This document shows, in pieces, positions 16,343-25,401 of a stretch of DNA of 38,235 nucleotides. Source of the DNA: Bacteroidales bacterium (GTDB taxonomy: Bacteria > Bacteroidota > Bacteroidia > Bacteroidales > P3). Location of the stretch: contig JAKSMQ010000015.1 of the NCBI GenBank assembly GCA_024400565.1, positions 1-38,235 of the forward strand. Reading direction: 5' to 3'. The position numbers and the translations under genes are program-made. Below the pieces are notes generated by a model. The model was not told the origin of the DNA. It did no database searches and was given only the letters and a program-made list of their open reading frames with translations. Numbering within the stretch: the first letter of the stretch is position 1; each line of letters starts with the position of its first letter.

Positions 16343-16384
16343 AAAAGGTACATCCCCCATGTGTTGAGGGATGTATCTTTTTAT
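16343..16384 (-). terminator. Bidirectional terminator between the fucosidase and T9SS protein genes
   Basis: TACATCCC (16349-16356) pairs with GGGATGTA (16368-16375). It has an A run before it and a T run after it, so it can end transcripts from both sides. Confidence 0.75.
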
Positions 16385-16418
16385 TATCGGTTCTCCTTCC
16401 CTAAGGGGAAGCAATCGT

Positions 16419-17639
16419 TTAGCGAACCACTACCTTGGCGGTACGAGTGTTTGCGCCATCTACGCGAACGACATAGGTACCAGCCTGGAGAGAGGTGAGG
16501 TCGATAGTAACATCGCTATTCTCCATACGCTGCATCTTTACACAACGGCCTCCGAGGTCAAAGAGACGAACAATACGATCGCCCTGTTCGCCGGCAACAA
16601 CGAGACGGTCGGTAGCGGGATTGGGATAAACGCTGAGGTTAGCAACAGAAGCATTCTCTATGCTGCTGAAATCGCCATACTCGTAGAAATAATCGCAAAT
16701 GTACTGGAGAACATAGTTGTCGTCAACACCATAGAAATGCTCGGTATGGTAGGTATTCTTGTTGTTGTAGATCTTGGGGTCCTCGTGTTCGGGGGTGTGA
16801 GGAACATAGGTGTCGGCAAGGAGTCGGCTCTCGAACTCATATTCTCTACGCTGACGCTCGCGCAAGCTAGCATCCTTTTCAGAGAAGATAGTTACGTTAC
16901 CGTCGGCATCGTAGGTGTAATCCTGGCGACCGTTGAACTCCCAGAAATAGAGGTCGTCGGAAACAGAGTCTACAGCCTGGGTCAAGTGTCCCTGGTTGTC
17001 GTAATAATAATGAGTTACCTGACCAGAGGGGAAGCTGGGGTTGAAGATAAAGGTATAGCAACGGCGGGTAAGTTTGCCATCGGTATATTCGTAACGGGTA
17101 GAGTCAAACCAGCCACCAGCAAAATCGAGTTTGGAGAGGGTTATCTGGCCTGCTGCATTATAGTAATAGTAGTAGGTACCACCCAGTTCATAGTTGCCAC
17201 CAAAGAAGTTGTAGTTCTTGCGTGTTGCAACGAGATCCTGGTCGTTGTAGGTGTATTCGATATAATAAACATTCTTCCACTGGTTCTCGTGCCATTGCCA
17301 TCCGTCGATGCGAACAAGATGGCCCTGAGCATCGTATTTGATAGAGTCGTAAAGCATGGTGCGGTCAAAGTCGTAGCCCTGCTCGGTGTAGATGCATCCT
17401 ACCTGACCCTGAGCGTTGTAGGTGTAGGTATAGGACTCGTAATCGTCGTCGGAAGCATAACGGGTAAGGCGGTCGTGATGTTTGGCCTGAGACTTTAACT
17501 GCTGGCCGAAGATGAGGGACTCAGCGGGAGACTTTACGGATGCGGCTTGAGGCAAAACCTTTGCTCCGTGATGGTTCTGTGCAAATGCGACACTCATGGT
17601 AAGAGCAGCAATTGCCAAAAGGGTAAGAGTTTTCTTCAT
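16419..17639 (-). CDS. Secreted protein with RHS/YD-like repeats and a T9SS type A sorting domain
   Basis: The 406-residue protein has a signal peptide (to about 21, AFAQ). A series of tyrosine-rich repeats follows (about 65-300), each of the form YTYNAQGQVGCIY, YEYTDGKLTRRCY or YTYDADGNVTIFS, related to YD repeats. The C-terminal 75 residues (SVYPNPATDRLVV ... AGTYVVRVDG ... KVVVR) are a type IX secretion sorting domain. The protein should therefore cross the outer membrane and be attached to the surface or released. Function unknown. It follows murF by 38 bp but is unrelated to it in role. Confidence 0.85.
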   Translation of the reverse strand: MKKTLTLLAIAALTMSVAFAQNHHGAKVLPQAASVKSPAESLIFGQQLKSQAKHHDRLTRYASDDDYESYTYTYNAQGQVGCIYTEQGYDFDRTMLYDSIKYDAQGHLVRIDGWQWHENQWKNVYYIEYTYNDQDLVATRKNYNFFGGNYELGGTYYYYYNAAGQITLSKLDFAGGWFDSTRYEYTDGKLTRRCYTFIFNPSFPSGQVTHYYYDNQGHLTQAVDSVSDDLYFWEFNGRQDYTYDADGNVTIFSEKDASLRERQRREYEFESRLLADTYVPHTPEHEDPKIYNNKNTYHTEHFYGVDDNYVLQYICDYFYEYGDFSSIENASVANLSVYPNPATDRLVVAGEQGDRIVRLFDLGGRCVKMQRMENSDVTIDLTSLQAGTYVVRVDGANTRTAKVVVR

Positions 17640-17677
17640 TGTAGAATGATTTTATTAATAATTTGATTTATTTTCGT

Positions 17678-18976
17678 TTACAAAAGTTCTTCCAAAGTCC
17701 AGAGCTTATTGCTGTTGCTGCCCTTGACAAGGATAGTGGCTCCGCATACAGGATTCTGCTGGAGAGACTCTTTCAGCATGGCGCTATCGCCAAACCAGCT
17801 GATCTCCCCTACCCCTTCGACCAATTGGGCAAACTCGGGACCTACCAGCATGATACGGCTGTAGCCTGAGTTCTTGAGTCGCTCGACAATATGACGATGT
17901 TCCTTTTCAGAATCGACTCCCAGTTCTTTCATCGAGCCGAGTATGACCATCTTATTGTCGGCCTTGAGCTGGTCGAAATTATCGAGGGCAGCCTTCATCG
18001 AGGACGGATTGGCATTATAGCAGTCGAGAATGAGGGAGTTGCGCTCGGTCTTCTTGAATTGGGAACGGTTGTTGGAGGGTACATATTCCTCCAGAGCCTC
18101 CTTGATATCGAACAGGTCAACTCCAAAATGCTGACCGACAGCCACAGCAGCCATGGCGTTGTCGAAATTGTAGCTTCCAAGCAATTGGGTCTGAACGGTG
18201 TATACGTTATCGCCATCCTCGAAATAGAATCGCATGTAGGGATTGCTTCCGGCGCAGGAACCCTTGACTGCGGCATTCTCGGCCTTGCCGTACGACTTGG
18301 ATGTCAACTCAGCCGCACGCTCCATAAGGATGGGATTGTCGGCATTTACAAAGACGACAGAGCCCTCTGTAGCAGCCAGATGGCGATAGAGCTCAGTCTT
18401 GGTGTTGACAACACCCTCAAATGAGCCGAACCCTTCAATATGAGCGGTTCCCACATTGGTAATGAGTCCGCAGGTAGGACGGGCTATATTGCAGAGGAAC
18501 GCAATCTCGCCGGGATGATTAGCGCCCATCTCTATGATGGCAATCTCGGTATTGGCGGGCATGGACAGAAGGGTAAGAGGCACGCCCAGATGGTTGTTGA
18601 AATTGCCCTGGGTGGCATGGACCCGATAGCGACGCGACAGAACGGCGTTTACCAGTTCCTTTGTGGTCGTCTTGCCGTTGGTTCCGGTAATGCCCACAAC
18701 GGGTATGGAGAGGCTGTCTCTATGGCGACGGGCAAGATTCTGCAGAACTACGAGCACATCTTCGACAACCATACAACCCTCAACACCCTCAAGCTGGGGA
18801 TCGCTGACCACACAAAGGGAAGCTCCATCCTGAAGAGCCTGACGGGCAAAGAGATTGCCGTCGAAGGTCTCACCCTTGAGAGCAAAGAAGACGCAGCCTG
18901 GGGTAATACGACGGCTATCGGTTGTGACACAACGGGTGCGAAGATATATCTCGTATAACTGTTCAATCTGGTTCAT
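17678..18976 (-). CDS. murF: UDP-N-acetylmuramoyl-tripeptide--D-alanyl-D-alanine ligase (MurF)
   Basis: The 432-residue protein has an N-terminal UMAG-binding domain (TDSRRITPGCVFFALKGETFDG). The ATP site is GITGTNGKTTTKE (P-loop about 97-104). Further Mur ligase motifs are EMGANHPGEI, then TNVGTAHIEGFGS, then DCYNANPSSM. It adds D-Ala-D-Ala to UDP-MurNAc-tripeptide in the cytoplasm, the last soluble step of the peptidoglycan precursor. It has its own promoter and stands apart from any mur/fts cluster here, as is common in Bacteroidota. Confidence 0.95.
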   Translation of the reverse strand: MNQIEQLYEIYLRTRCVTTDSRRITPGCVFFALKGETFDGNLFARQALQDGASLCVVSDPQLEGVEGCMVVEDVLVVLQNLARRHRDSLSIPVVGITGTNGKTTTKELVNAVLSRRYRVHATQGNFNNHLGVPLTLLSMPANTEIAIIEMGANHPGEIAFLCNIARPTCGLITNVGTAHIEGFGSFEGVVNTKTELYRHLAATEGSVVFVNADNPILMERAAELTSKSYGKAENAAVKGSCAGSNPYMRFYFEDGDNVYTVQTQLLGSYNFDNAMAAVAVGQHFGVDLFDIKEALEEYVPSNNRSQFKKTERNSLILDCYNANPSSMKAALDNFDQLKADNKMVILGSMKELGVDSEKEHRHIVERLKNSGYSRIMLVGPEFAQLVEGVGEISWFGDSAMLKESLQQNPVCGATILVKGSNSNKLWTLEELL

Positions 18977-19103
18977 AAGACAATTCTTGTTTTCTTATCG
19001 TATTATTTTATGAAAAGGGCGCAAACAAATCAAACGCAGAACACATTCGTTTTCAAAACCATATAAGTCCCAATTACATTCCACAACGCCCTATTACGCC
19101 TTG

Positions 19104-19111
19104 CAAAGATA
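19104..19111 (-). promoter_or_regulatory. -7 promoter element for murF
   Basis: On the minus strand this reads TATCTTTG followed by CAAGG. It is the best Bacteroidota -7 element in the 500-bp gap and points at murF, with a leader of about 120 nt. Confidence 0.65.
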
Positions 19112-19225
19112 CGTTTTTTTTCAATGTTTCTAAAAAATAATACTAATATAAGACGTATTTAATAACACTTTTGTTGCATGTTACCGAAAAAAATTCTTCT
19201 GTTCTTCAAGATTTAAACACTTTAT

Positions 19226-19335
19226 ATAGCACACAGTCTCCACCTAGACAGCACACTACGTCCATCAGGCATATTTCTGATGCTCCTTATATGCCTTTTA
19301 TATGCCGGCTATGTGCTGTCAATATTCTTGCCATA
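19226..19335 (+). repeat. Ten degenerate 11-bp units in phase
   Basis: The stretch divides into consecutive 11-mers without indels. The middle ones share TGC....TATA (TGCTCCTTATA at 19281, TGCCTTTTATA at 19292, TGCCGGCTATG at 19303, TGCTGTCAATA at 19314). The first ones share TCCAcctag-like units (19237, 19259). No gene is supported here, although one frame stays open across it. Confidence 0.7.
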
Positions 19336-19414
19336 CCTAAAGAGAAGGCCGTCCAGAATACGAATCTTTGCTGATTTCCCGGATCAACAGACGTTCTGAA
19401 CAAGGACAACAGAG

Positions 19415-19456
19415 ACAAAACAGGCAACGGAACCTTTTTGCCAGCCCCGTTGCCAT
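19415..19456 (-). terminator. Hairpin downstream of the lipoprotein genes
   Basis: GGCAACGG (19423-19430) pairs with CCGTTGCC (19447-19454) around a 16-nt loop. On the minus strand it is followed by TGTTTTGT, so it probably ends the lipoprotein transcript. Confidence 0.55.
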
Positions 19457-19474
19457 AAGACAGATCAAAGGATA

Positions 19475-19990
19475 TTAGAACTCGCCTTTGTAGTAGAATT
19501 TGAGTTCTCTGCCATCGTTGGTCCAAGCGGTACCTTCAAACACATAGTCGCCAGATTCGGTAGCTGTAACATTAACAGTACCATCAACTATGGCTATTGC
19601 ATAAGTGCTTAATTCCTCGATATAAAGAGTCATGAAGCAGGTATTGCTTGAATGGATTCCCAAGATGTCGGTAGTAATAGGGTATTGACCAGGAATGATA
19701 GTTGTGCCGTGGAACCACATATTGGCGCTAACGGTTGAATTCTGGTTCATGAGTTTTACACACAGAGTAGTAGTCTCGCCCGAACCGGCCCAATTTACAT
19801 AATTGTCAACGAGTTCGTAGTCGGTTCCATCAAAGGTCAACTGATTGGGAAGAGTAACCTCTCCAGGATTGTCAGGATTTTCGGGCACATTGGGATTGTT
19901 CTCCTCTTTGCCACAACTGGTAATCATAGAGGAAACTGCAACAGCAAGCAAGAGAGCAAATGCTCCGGCGATAATACTTTTTACTTTCAT
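19475..19990 (-). CDS. Surface lipoprotein of unknown function (171 aa)
   Basis: The signal peptide ends in a lipobox (SSMITSC, lipid Cys26) followed by GKEENN. Acidic residues right after the cysteine are the lipoprotein export signal that sends Bacteroidota lipoproteins to the cell surface. A short Asn/Pro linker (NPNVPENPDNPGE) leads to a beta-rich domain beginning NQLTFDGTDYELVDNYVNW. No family with a known role is recognised. It follows another small lipoprotein gene by 36 bp and is probably in one transcript with it. Confidence 0.7.
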   Translation of the reverse strand: MKVKSIIAGAFALLLAVAVSSMITSCGKEENNPNVPENPDNPGEVTLPNQLTFDGTDYELVDNYVNWAGSGETTTLCVKLMNQNSTVSANMWFHGTTIIPGQYPITTDILGIHSSNTCFMTLYIEELSTYAIAIVDGTVNVTATESGDYVFEGTAWTNDGRELKFYYKGEF

Positions 19991-20026
19991 AAGAAATATT
20001 GATTTATAGGATTAATTTATTTTCGG

Positions 20027-20419
20027 TTACTCAGCTAAAGAACCCATTCGGGCAAAAGCCAAATTAATGGTATCGGTGGTATTGACAACAGAATAGACAC
20101 CTTTGAGAATGAGATCGTTATTATTGACCATAATTATCTCCATGCGTTCGGTCGATCCATACTCGCTATCATTGTAGAACCAGATTGTATCGTAATCGGT
20201 CTTGTAGAATCCTTTTGCAGAAATCTCTCCGTTCCAGCTCCATACAAAGTTATCGTCCTCATCCATAGTCAGAACGCCATTACCCTCAACAGCCTTGTCG
20301 TTGAACGAAACAAGCTTCCAGTCAGCCGCATAGATGCTATGATATTTCTTGCACGAAAACATTGATAACGAAGCCAATACAACCAGCATCAGGGAAAACA
20401 CAACGGTAATTTTCTTCAT
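20027..20419 (-). CDS. Small lipoprotein, lipocalin-like (130 aa)
   Basis: The lipobox is SMFSC (Cys23), followed by KKYH. The mature part has ADWKLVSFNDKAV, then LTMDEDDNFVWSWNGEISAKGFY, a run of strands like the lipocalin-type small lipoproteins of Bacteroidota (W-K-L-V start). No ligand can be named. It is upstream of, and likely co-transcribed with, the 171-residue lipoprotein. Confidence 0.65.
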   Translation of the reverse strand: MKKITVVFSLMLVVLASLSMFSCKKYHSIYAADWKLVSFNDKAVEGNGVLTMDEDDNFVWSWNGEISAKGFYKTDYDTIWFYNDSEYGSTERMEIIMVNNNDLILKGVYSVVNTTDTINLAFARMGSLAE

Positions 20420-20538
20420 AATACGACTCTATAACTTATTTAATAACGCAACAGGACCTTATTTATTGTATCGAGAAAGCTATTTCGATAAAAATCGTCC
20501 GAGTTCCAGACCGGCTCACAAAAAGACATTCTGCACAA

Positions 20539-20820
20539 TTACAAGACTGGCCGGACTATCACATGGACGCTGTCGCCTTCCTGCTTTCCAAGCTTAGTCC
20601 GGATAGACTTCAACATGCCCAGGACGTAGCAGATGGAGCCGTCGGCATTCTTTACGCCCATATTCACCACACTCCCGTGATATTCAACGCCATCAAAGGT
20701 CGCAACAACCTTGATTCGCCCCTTGCCGAACTCTTGCCTCAGATCCCAAGGAAAGACCACATAGGCTCCTCCTTCGGGGACGGCAATAATCGGGGCATCG
20801 TATTCATATTTTTCCTGCAT
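20539..20820 (-). CDS. DUF1905 family protein (93 aa)
   Basis: The sequence fits DUF1905 from end to end: AYVVFPWDLRQEFGKGRIKVVATFDGVEYHGSVVNMG, broken here after GKG for brevity, and then GMLKSIRTKLGKQEGDSVHVIV. DUF1905 proteins are small beta-barrels, sometimes fused to YdeI-like domains; no biochemical role is settled. It stands alone, with 119 bp to the lipoprotein gene on one side and a divergent guaA promoter on the other. Confidence 0.8.
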   Translation of the reverse strand: MQEKYEYDAPIIAVPEGGAYVVFPWDLRQEFGKGRIKVVATFDGVEYHGSVVNMGVKNADGSICYVLGMLKSIRTKLGKQEGDSVHVIVRPVL

Positions 20821-20937
20821 GATTCATTAACGAAATAGTTTATTTTTTATTGTGTCGAAAACGCGATAGGGTACATTCACGTAAGCATAAAAAACACACA
20901 TTTTAAATGTTAATTAAATGCAATATTAATTAATAAA

Positions 20938-20968
20938 TTTGCCATGTGGGATTTTTTGAGTATCTTTG
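20938..20968 (+). promoter_or_regulatory. Bacteroidota promoter for guaA
   Basis: TTTG at 20938-20941 and TATCTTTG at 20961-20968 are 19 nt apart, a near-perfect consensus. The ATG follows at 20992, so the leader is only about 17-20 nt. No purine riboswitch would fit in it. Confidence 0.85.
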
Positions 20969-20991
20969 CACTTTAAAACAAATACCTACTT

Positions 20992-22518
20992 ATGGATTCT
21001 ATACTCATATTAGACTTTGGTTCTCAGTATACCCAGCTTATCGCGCGCAAGGTACGCGAATTAAATATTTACTGCGAAATTCATCCTTACAACAAGATTC
21101 CCGAGCTTACCCCCAGCATCAAGGGCGTTATTTTCTCGGGCAGTCCTTTCTCGGTTAACGCAGCCGATGCTCCTATTCCCAACATGGAAGGAATTAAAGG
21201 CAAACTTCCTCTCCTTGGCGTATGCTACGGAGCTCAGTATCTGGCAAAATGGGGCGGCGGAAAAGTGCAGCAGAGCAAAATCCGCGAGTATGGCCGTGCC
21301 AACCTCCAGTTTGTTGACAATTCCAGTCCTCTCATGAAGGACATCCCCGTTGGCAGCCAGGTATGGATGAGCCACGGCGATACCATTGAGGTCATTCCCG
21401 ACAACTATAAATGCATCTGCTCTACCGACAACGTCAAGTTTGCCGGCTATAAGATTGAAGGCGAAGAGACCTACGCCATCCAGTTCCACCCCGAGGTACA
21501 CCATTCGCTCGACGGGCTCACGCTCCTCAAGAACTTTGTGGTAGACATCTGCCATTGTGCCCAGGACTGGACCCCCGCATCCTTTGTTGAAACTACCGTT
21601 GCCGAACTGAAAGCCAAACTGGGCAACGACCGCGTTATCCTCGGTCTCTCCGGCGGCGTAGACAGCTCGGTAGCAGCCGTTCTGCTTCAGAAAGCAATCG
21701 GAGACAACCTCCATTGCATCTTTGTTGACAACGGTCTGCTCCGCAAGAACGAATTCGAAAGCGTACTTCAGAGCTACAAGGATATGGGTCTCAACGTAAA
21801 GGGTGTGGATGCCAGCCAGCGTTTCTACGACGCTCTTGCAGGTCTCACCGACCCCGAGCAGAAGCGAAAAGCCATCGGCAAGACCTTTGTTGACGTCTTT
21901 GACGCCGAATCCCAGAAGGTCGAGAACGCAAAATGGCTCGGACAGGGCACCATCTATCCAGACGTTATCGAGTCCTCTTCTGTCAAAGGTCCCAGCCAGA
22001 CCATCAAGAGCCACCACAACGTGGGCGGTCTTCCCGACTATATGAAACTGCAGCTGGTAGAGCCCCTCCGTCTCCTCTTCAAGGACGAGGTAAGACGCGT
22101 AGGCCGTCAGATGGGCATGAAAGAAGAGCTCATCGGCCGTCATCCTTTCCCCGGTCCCGGACTCGCTATCCGCTGTCTGGGAGAGATTACCCCCGAGAAA
22201 CTCCGCGTGCTTCGCGATGCCGACGACATCTTTATCCAGGGACTCCGCGACTGGGATCTCTACGACAAGATCTGGCAGGCAGGCGTTATCCTTCTCCCCA
22301 TCCAGAGTGTGGGCGTAATGGGTGACGAGCGTACCTATGAAAATGTTGTAGCCCTCCGCGCCGTTCATTCTGTTGACGGTATGACCGCCGACTGGGTACA
22401 TTTGCCCTACGACTTTATGGCTAAGGTCAGCAACGACATCATCAACCGCGTAAAGGGCGTAAACCGCGTCTGCTACGACATCAGCTCCAAGCCACCAGCA
22501 ACTATCGAATGGGAATAA
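20992..22518 (+). CDS. guaA: GMP synthase (glutamine-hydrolysing)
   Basis: The 508-residue protein carries the class I glutamine amidotransferase domain ([10 protein letters not shown] with Cys78; FHPEVHHS with the His/Glu of the triad). The ATP pyrophosphatase domain follows ([16 protein letters not shown], about 217-232), then the dimerisation domain ending [15 protein letters not shown]. It converts XMP to GMP with ATP and glutamine in the cytoplasm. It has a strong promoter and a terminator, so it is probably monocistronic. Confidence 0.97.
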   Translation: MDSILILDFGSQYTQLIARKVRELNIYCEIHPYNKIPELTPSIKGVIFSGSPFSVNAADAPIPNMEGIKGKLPLLGVCYGAQYLAKWGGGKVQQSKIREYGRANLQFVDNSSPLMKDIPVGSQVWMSHGDTIEVIPDNYKCICSTDNVKFAGYKIEGEETYAIQFHPEVHHSLDGLTLLKNFVVDICHCAQDWTPASFVETTVAELKAKLGNDRVILGLSGGVDSSVAAVLLQKAIGDNLHCIFVDNGLLRKNEFESVLQSYKDMGLNVKGVDASQRFYDALAGLTDPEQKRKAIGKTFVDVFDAESQKVENAKWLGQGTIYPDVIESSSVKGPSQTIKSHHNVGGLPDYMKLQLVEPLRLLFKDEVRRVGRQMGMKEELIGRHPFPGPGLAIRCLGEITPEKLRVLRDADDIFIQGLRDWDLYDKIWQAGVILLPIQSVGVMGDERTYENVVALRAVHSVDGMTADWVHLPYDFMAKVSNDIINRVKGVNRVCYDISSKPPATIEWE

Positions 22519-22549
22519 ACCTTAACATTCCCTAACCGAACGATATCTC

Positions 22550-22595
22550 AGAATGGGGATTCCCCTCTGACAGAAGAAATCCCCATTCTACATTT
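22550..22595 (+). terminator. Rho-independent terminator after guaA
   Basis: AGAATGGGGATT (22550-22561) pairs perfectly with AATCCCCATTCT (22578-22589); ACATTTTC follows. The T run is short. Confidence 0.7.
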
Positions 22596-22615
22596 TCATC
22601 ACGAATCAAAGAGCA

Positions 22616-24403
22616 ATGAAACTAATCCGACTTTTACCCCTTCTCCTCGCCTTCGTTTTCGGGCTTCAGGATGCAATGGCTCAAAGCCCAACCGTATTGG
22701 TAAGTAACCAGGTTCAGACCCGCAACGGAAAAGAATACTACGTTCACATTGCCCAGCAGGGACAGACCGCATTCTCTATTGCACGTGCCTATGGTCTGCA
22801 CTATTCTGTTGCCGTACTCAAGACCGATATCCAGAGTATGCGAGCAGGCGACACAGTCTGGTTGCCTGTCAACGACCAGAGCCGTGCTGCCGTCATCAAG
22901 GTGTATGGAAGTGCAAAGTCCGCTCCCAAGCCTGCAGAACCCGTACAGGAGAATATCAAGCCCCAAAAGGAAGAAGCCGCTCCTGCAGCCGCTCCTGCCC
23001 TCAAGGAAACCGGTACCAAGACCATAACCGTCGAGAAAGGCCAGTCGGTATTCAGCATTGCCAAGAAATACAATACCACATCCGAGCGTATCTACCAGCT
23101 CAACCCCAAGGTAAAGAAGGATGGCCTCAAGGCCGGACAGAAACTCAAGGTTCCTGTAATGGGAAAAGAAAGTGCCAAGGCTCCCGAAAAGAAGCCTGCC
23201 GAGAAGAAACCCGTCGAGAAGAAGCCTGCTGTTCCCGTTGCCAAGCCAACCACTACAGCTCCCGCCATCCAGTTCAACCCCCGCGAGCGCATCAGCAACG
23301 ACAAGGTTCACATCAGCATCATGATGCCCTTGCGTCTCAACGAGATGGACAAGATATCCACCACCAAGTTCGATATCGACCAGCGTGATATCAATATCAA
23401 GACCTTCAAGTCTTTTGAATACATCCAGTTCTATGAGGGTATTCTCATGGCCGTTGACGACCTGGAGAAACGAGGCATTAGTGTCGTTCTCAATGTAGTC
23501 GACGTACCCAACGATGCCGACTCAACCGTAGTCAAGGCATTTAACAGCCATAACGTAGCAGAATCTGATTTTATCATCTGCCTACTCACACGCAGACCCT
23601 TCGCCAAGGCAGCCGAACTGGCACGCAACAACCGCGTCTGCATCATCAGCCCTATGTCAAACCGCGATGAGATTCTGACCAACAACCCCTATGTTGTGAA
23701 ATACCAGCCCTCCAACGCAAGTGTAGCACGCAACATGCTCAAGATAGTCAGTTCCCAGTTTCCCGGTTCCAACATCTACGTTATCCATTCCAACAACCAG
23801 GATGAGAATGGTCTTCTCGAAGAATTGCAGCTGCAGGCCAACAGCCATGGACTCAGCCTCAACCTATTTGAATGGTCCAAGAATGCCCAGCTGGCAACCA
23901 CCCTGCGCAAAACACGCGATAACGTCATTATCAACATATACGACCATGGCCGCAAGGAAAACCGCGTTCAGGCCACTACGCTCCTCAACCGAATTTCCGG
24001 AACCGGCAACGGCCAGAACATCCTCCTCTCGAGAGAGAACTATGTTACCGACATTCCCGACATCGACTACAACCAGCTTCAGTCTGTAAACTATACCATG
24101 CTCAATACCGCATATCTTGATGTCAACGACCCGAGCCATAAGACATTTATCGACCGATTCACCAAGCGGTTCAAGACCATTCCGCAGAACAATCTTGCCG
24201 GTATGGGTCACGACATTATGCTCTATTTCGCAACAGCCATCAGTCAGAAAGGTATTGAATTCTGGCGCAATCCTTCAATAGCAGTCCCCCAGGGTATGCT
24301 TTTCCCCATGCGCTTGTCACAGAAAGACGCCTCCACAGGATTTGAAAACCAGGAGTCGATTTTCTATCGTTTAGAAAACCTTCGTCTTATCAAGAATAAA
24401 TAA
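22616..24403 (+). CDS. LysM-domain protein with a periplasmic ligand-binding fold
   Basis: A signal peptide (to about 22, DAMAQ) is followed by two LysM modules (about 40-85: YVHIAQQGQTAFSIARAYG; about 138-182: TVEKGQSVFSIAKKYNTT). LysM modules bind peptidoglycan. A Lys/Pro linker (about 185-215, KKPAEKKPVEKKP) leads to a type-1 periplasmic-binding-protein fold (about 225-595; VHISIMMPLRLNEM, then FYEGILMAVDDLEKRGI, then RRPFAKAAELARNNRVCIISPMSNR). In Bacteroidota such proteins are often labelled amino-acid ABC transporter substrate-binding. With no permease nearby, a role in cell-wall sensing or division is as likely, as in the LysM-bearing LpoA-type proteins. Confidence 0.8.
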   Translation: MKLIRLLPLLLAFVFGLQDAMAQSPTVLVSNQVQTRNGKEYYVHIAQQGQTAFSIARAYGLHYSVAVLKTDIQSMRAGDTVWLPVNDQSRAAVIKVYGSAKSAPKPAEPVQENIKPQKEEAAPAAAPALKETGTKTITVEKGQSVFSIAKKYNTTSERIYQLNPKVKKDGLKAGQKLKVPVMGKESAKAPEKKPAEKKPVEKKPAVPVAKPTTTAPAIQFNPRERISNDKVHISIMMPLRLNEMDKISTTKFDIDQRDINIKTFKSFEYIQFYEGILMAVDDLEKRGISVVLNVVDVPNDADSTVVKAFNSHNVAESDFIICLLTRRPFAKAAELARNNRVCIISPMSNRDEILTNNPYVVKYQPSNASVARNMLKIVSSQFPGSNIYVIHSNNQDENGLLEELQLQANSHGLSLNLFEWSKNAQLATTLRKTRDNVIINIYDHGRKENRVQATTLLNRISGTGNGQNILLSRENYVTDIPDIDYNQLQSVNYTMLNTAYLDVNDPSHKTFIDRFTKRFKTIPQNNLAGMGHDIMLYFATAISQKGIEFWRNPSIAVPQGMLFPMRLSQKDASTGFENQESIFYRLENLRLIKNK

Positions 24404-24450
24404 TCCTAAACCAACTATACTAAGCCCGTCGCTTAAGAAACATTCTTACG

Positions 24451-25359
24451 ATGCAACTCCAAACTACTTTAGAAAACACAGTCACGCTTGCAGGTCCAGG
24501 ACTTCATACCGGAAAGATGGTAGAGGTCACCCTAAAACCTGCCCAAGCCAATACTGGAATCCTCTTCCGCAGAACCGATCTTAACCCCATAGTTGATATT
24601 CCCGCTCTGACATCATCGGTCGGCGAGACCTCACGCAGTACGGCCATTACCAGAGACAACGCCACCGTATGCACTATCGAACATCTTATGTCGGCCCTTC
24701 ATGGACTAAGCGTTGACAATGTAATAGCAGAAATCAACGGTCCCGAAGTCCCCATCCTTGACGGAAGCGCCCGACCCTGGGTGGAAGCCATCAAGAAAGC
24801 AGGCAAGGCAGAACTCGACGCCCCCCGCTCTTTTGTTGTCGTAACAGAAAAGGTAGAGATGGCCGAAGGCTCATCCAGATATCTTGCCGAGCCCGCCGAC
24901 GACTTTATGGTACGCTGTATTGTAGACTTCCCCTCCCCTGCCATAGGCCATCAGGAAGCAGCCTTTACTACAGGAGACAACTACATAGAGCAGGTAGCCC
25001 CTTGCCGCACATTTGTTTTTCTCCACGAGATTGAGCCCCTCCTGGCCAACAATCTCATTAAAGGCGGAGCCCTCGACAATGCCCTGGTATTTGTCGACCA
25101 TCCCCTAGCCCCAGAACAGGCTGAACGCTTGGGCAAAGTATACGGGAAAGACCCCAATTCATTTCAGGTAAAGAACGGCGTTCTGAATACAGTCCAGCCC
25201 TATTTCCCCAACGAGCCTGCACGCCACAAGCTGCTCGATTTCATTGGCGATATTCTTCTTGTCGGAGCACCTCTCAAAGGTCATTTCACCATAGAATGTC
25301 CAGGACATAAGAACAATGTAGCCTTTGCTCAGAAGGTAATCGACTCCCTCAAGAAATAA
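24451..25359 (+). CDS. lpxC: UDP-3-O-acyl-N-acetylglucosamine deacetylase (LpxC), not fused to FabZ
   Basis: LpxC zinc ligands are visible: His78 (TIEHLMSALHG), His259 and Asp263 (RHKLLDFIGD), plus catalytic His278 (KGHFTIECPGHKNN). It does the committed step of lipid A synthesis in the cytoplasm. The protein is 302 residues and ends FAQKVIDSLKK with a clean TAA. In most Bacteroidota LpxC continues into a FabZ 3-hydroxyacyl-ACP dehydratase domain (total about 460 residues), and that half is absent here. lpxA follows after 42 bp, leaving no room for a separate fabZ. The pair is probably co-transcribed with the LysM gene 47 bp upstream. Confidence 0.93.
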   Translation: MQLQTTLENTVTLAGPGLHTGKMVEVTLKPAQANTGILFRRTDLNPIVDIPALTSSVGETSRSTAITRDNATVCTIEHLMSALHGLSVDNVIAEINGPEVPILDGSARPWVEAIKKAGKAELDAPRSFVVVTEKVEMAEGSSRYLAEPADDFMVRCIVDFPSPAIGHQEAAFTTGDNYIEQVAPCRTFVFLHEIEPLLANNLIKGGALDNALVFVDHPLAPEQAERLGKVYGKDPNSFQVKNGVLNTVQPYFPNEPARHKLLDFIGDILLVGAPLKGHFTIECPGHKNNVAFAQKVIDSLKK

Positions 25360-25401
25360 ACCCACTCTGAAAATAATTCAAATATACATAACACTTTAAG
25401 A

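Noticed and set aside
16371-17498. 375-codon open frame opposite the T9SS-sorted protein
   Set aside because: Antisense shadow; the minus strand has a signal peptide, repeats and a sorting domain.
20969-20991. Purine riboswitch before guaA
   Set aside because: The promoter leaves only about 17-20 nt of leader, too short for an aptamer.
21061-22401. 446-codon open frame opposite guaA
   Set aside because: Antisense shadow of a fully conserved GMP synthase.
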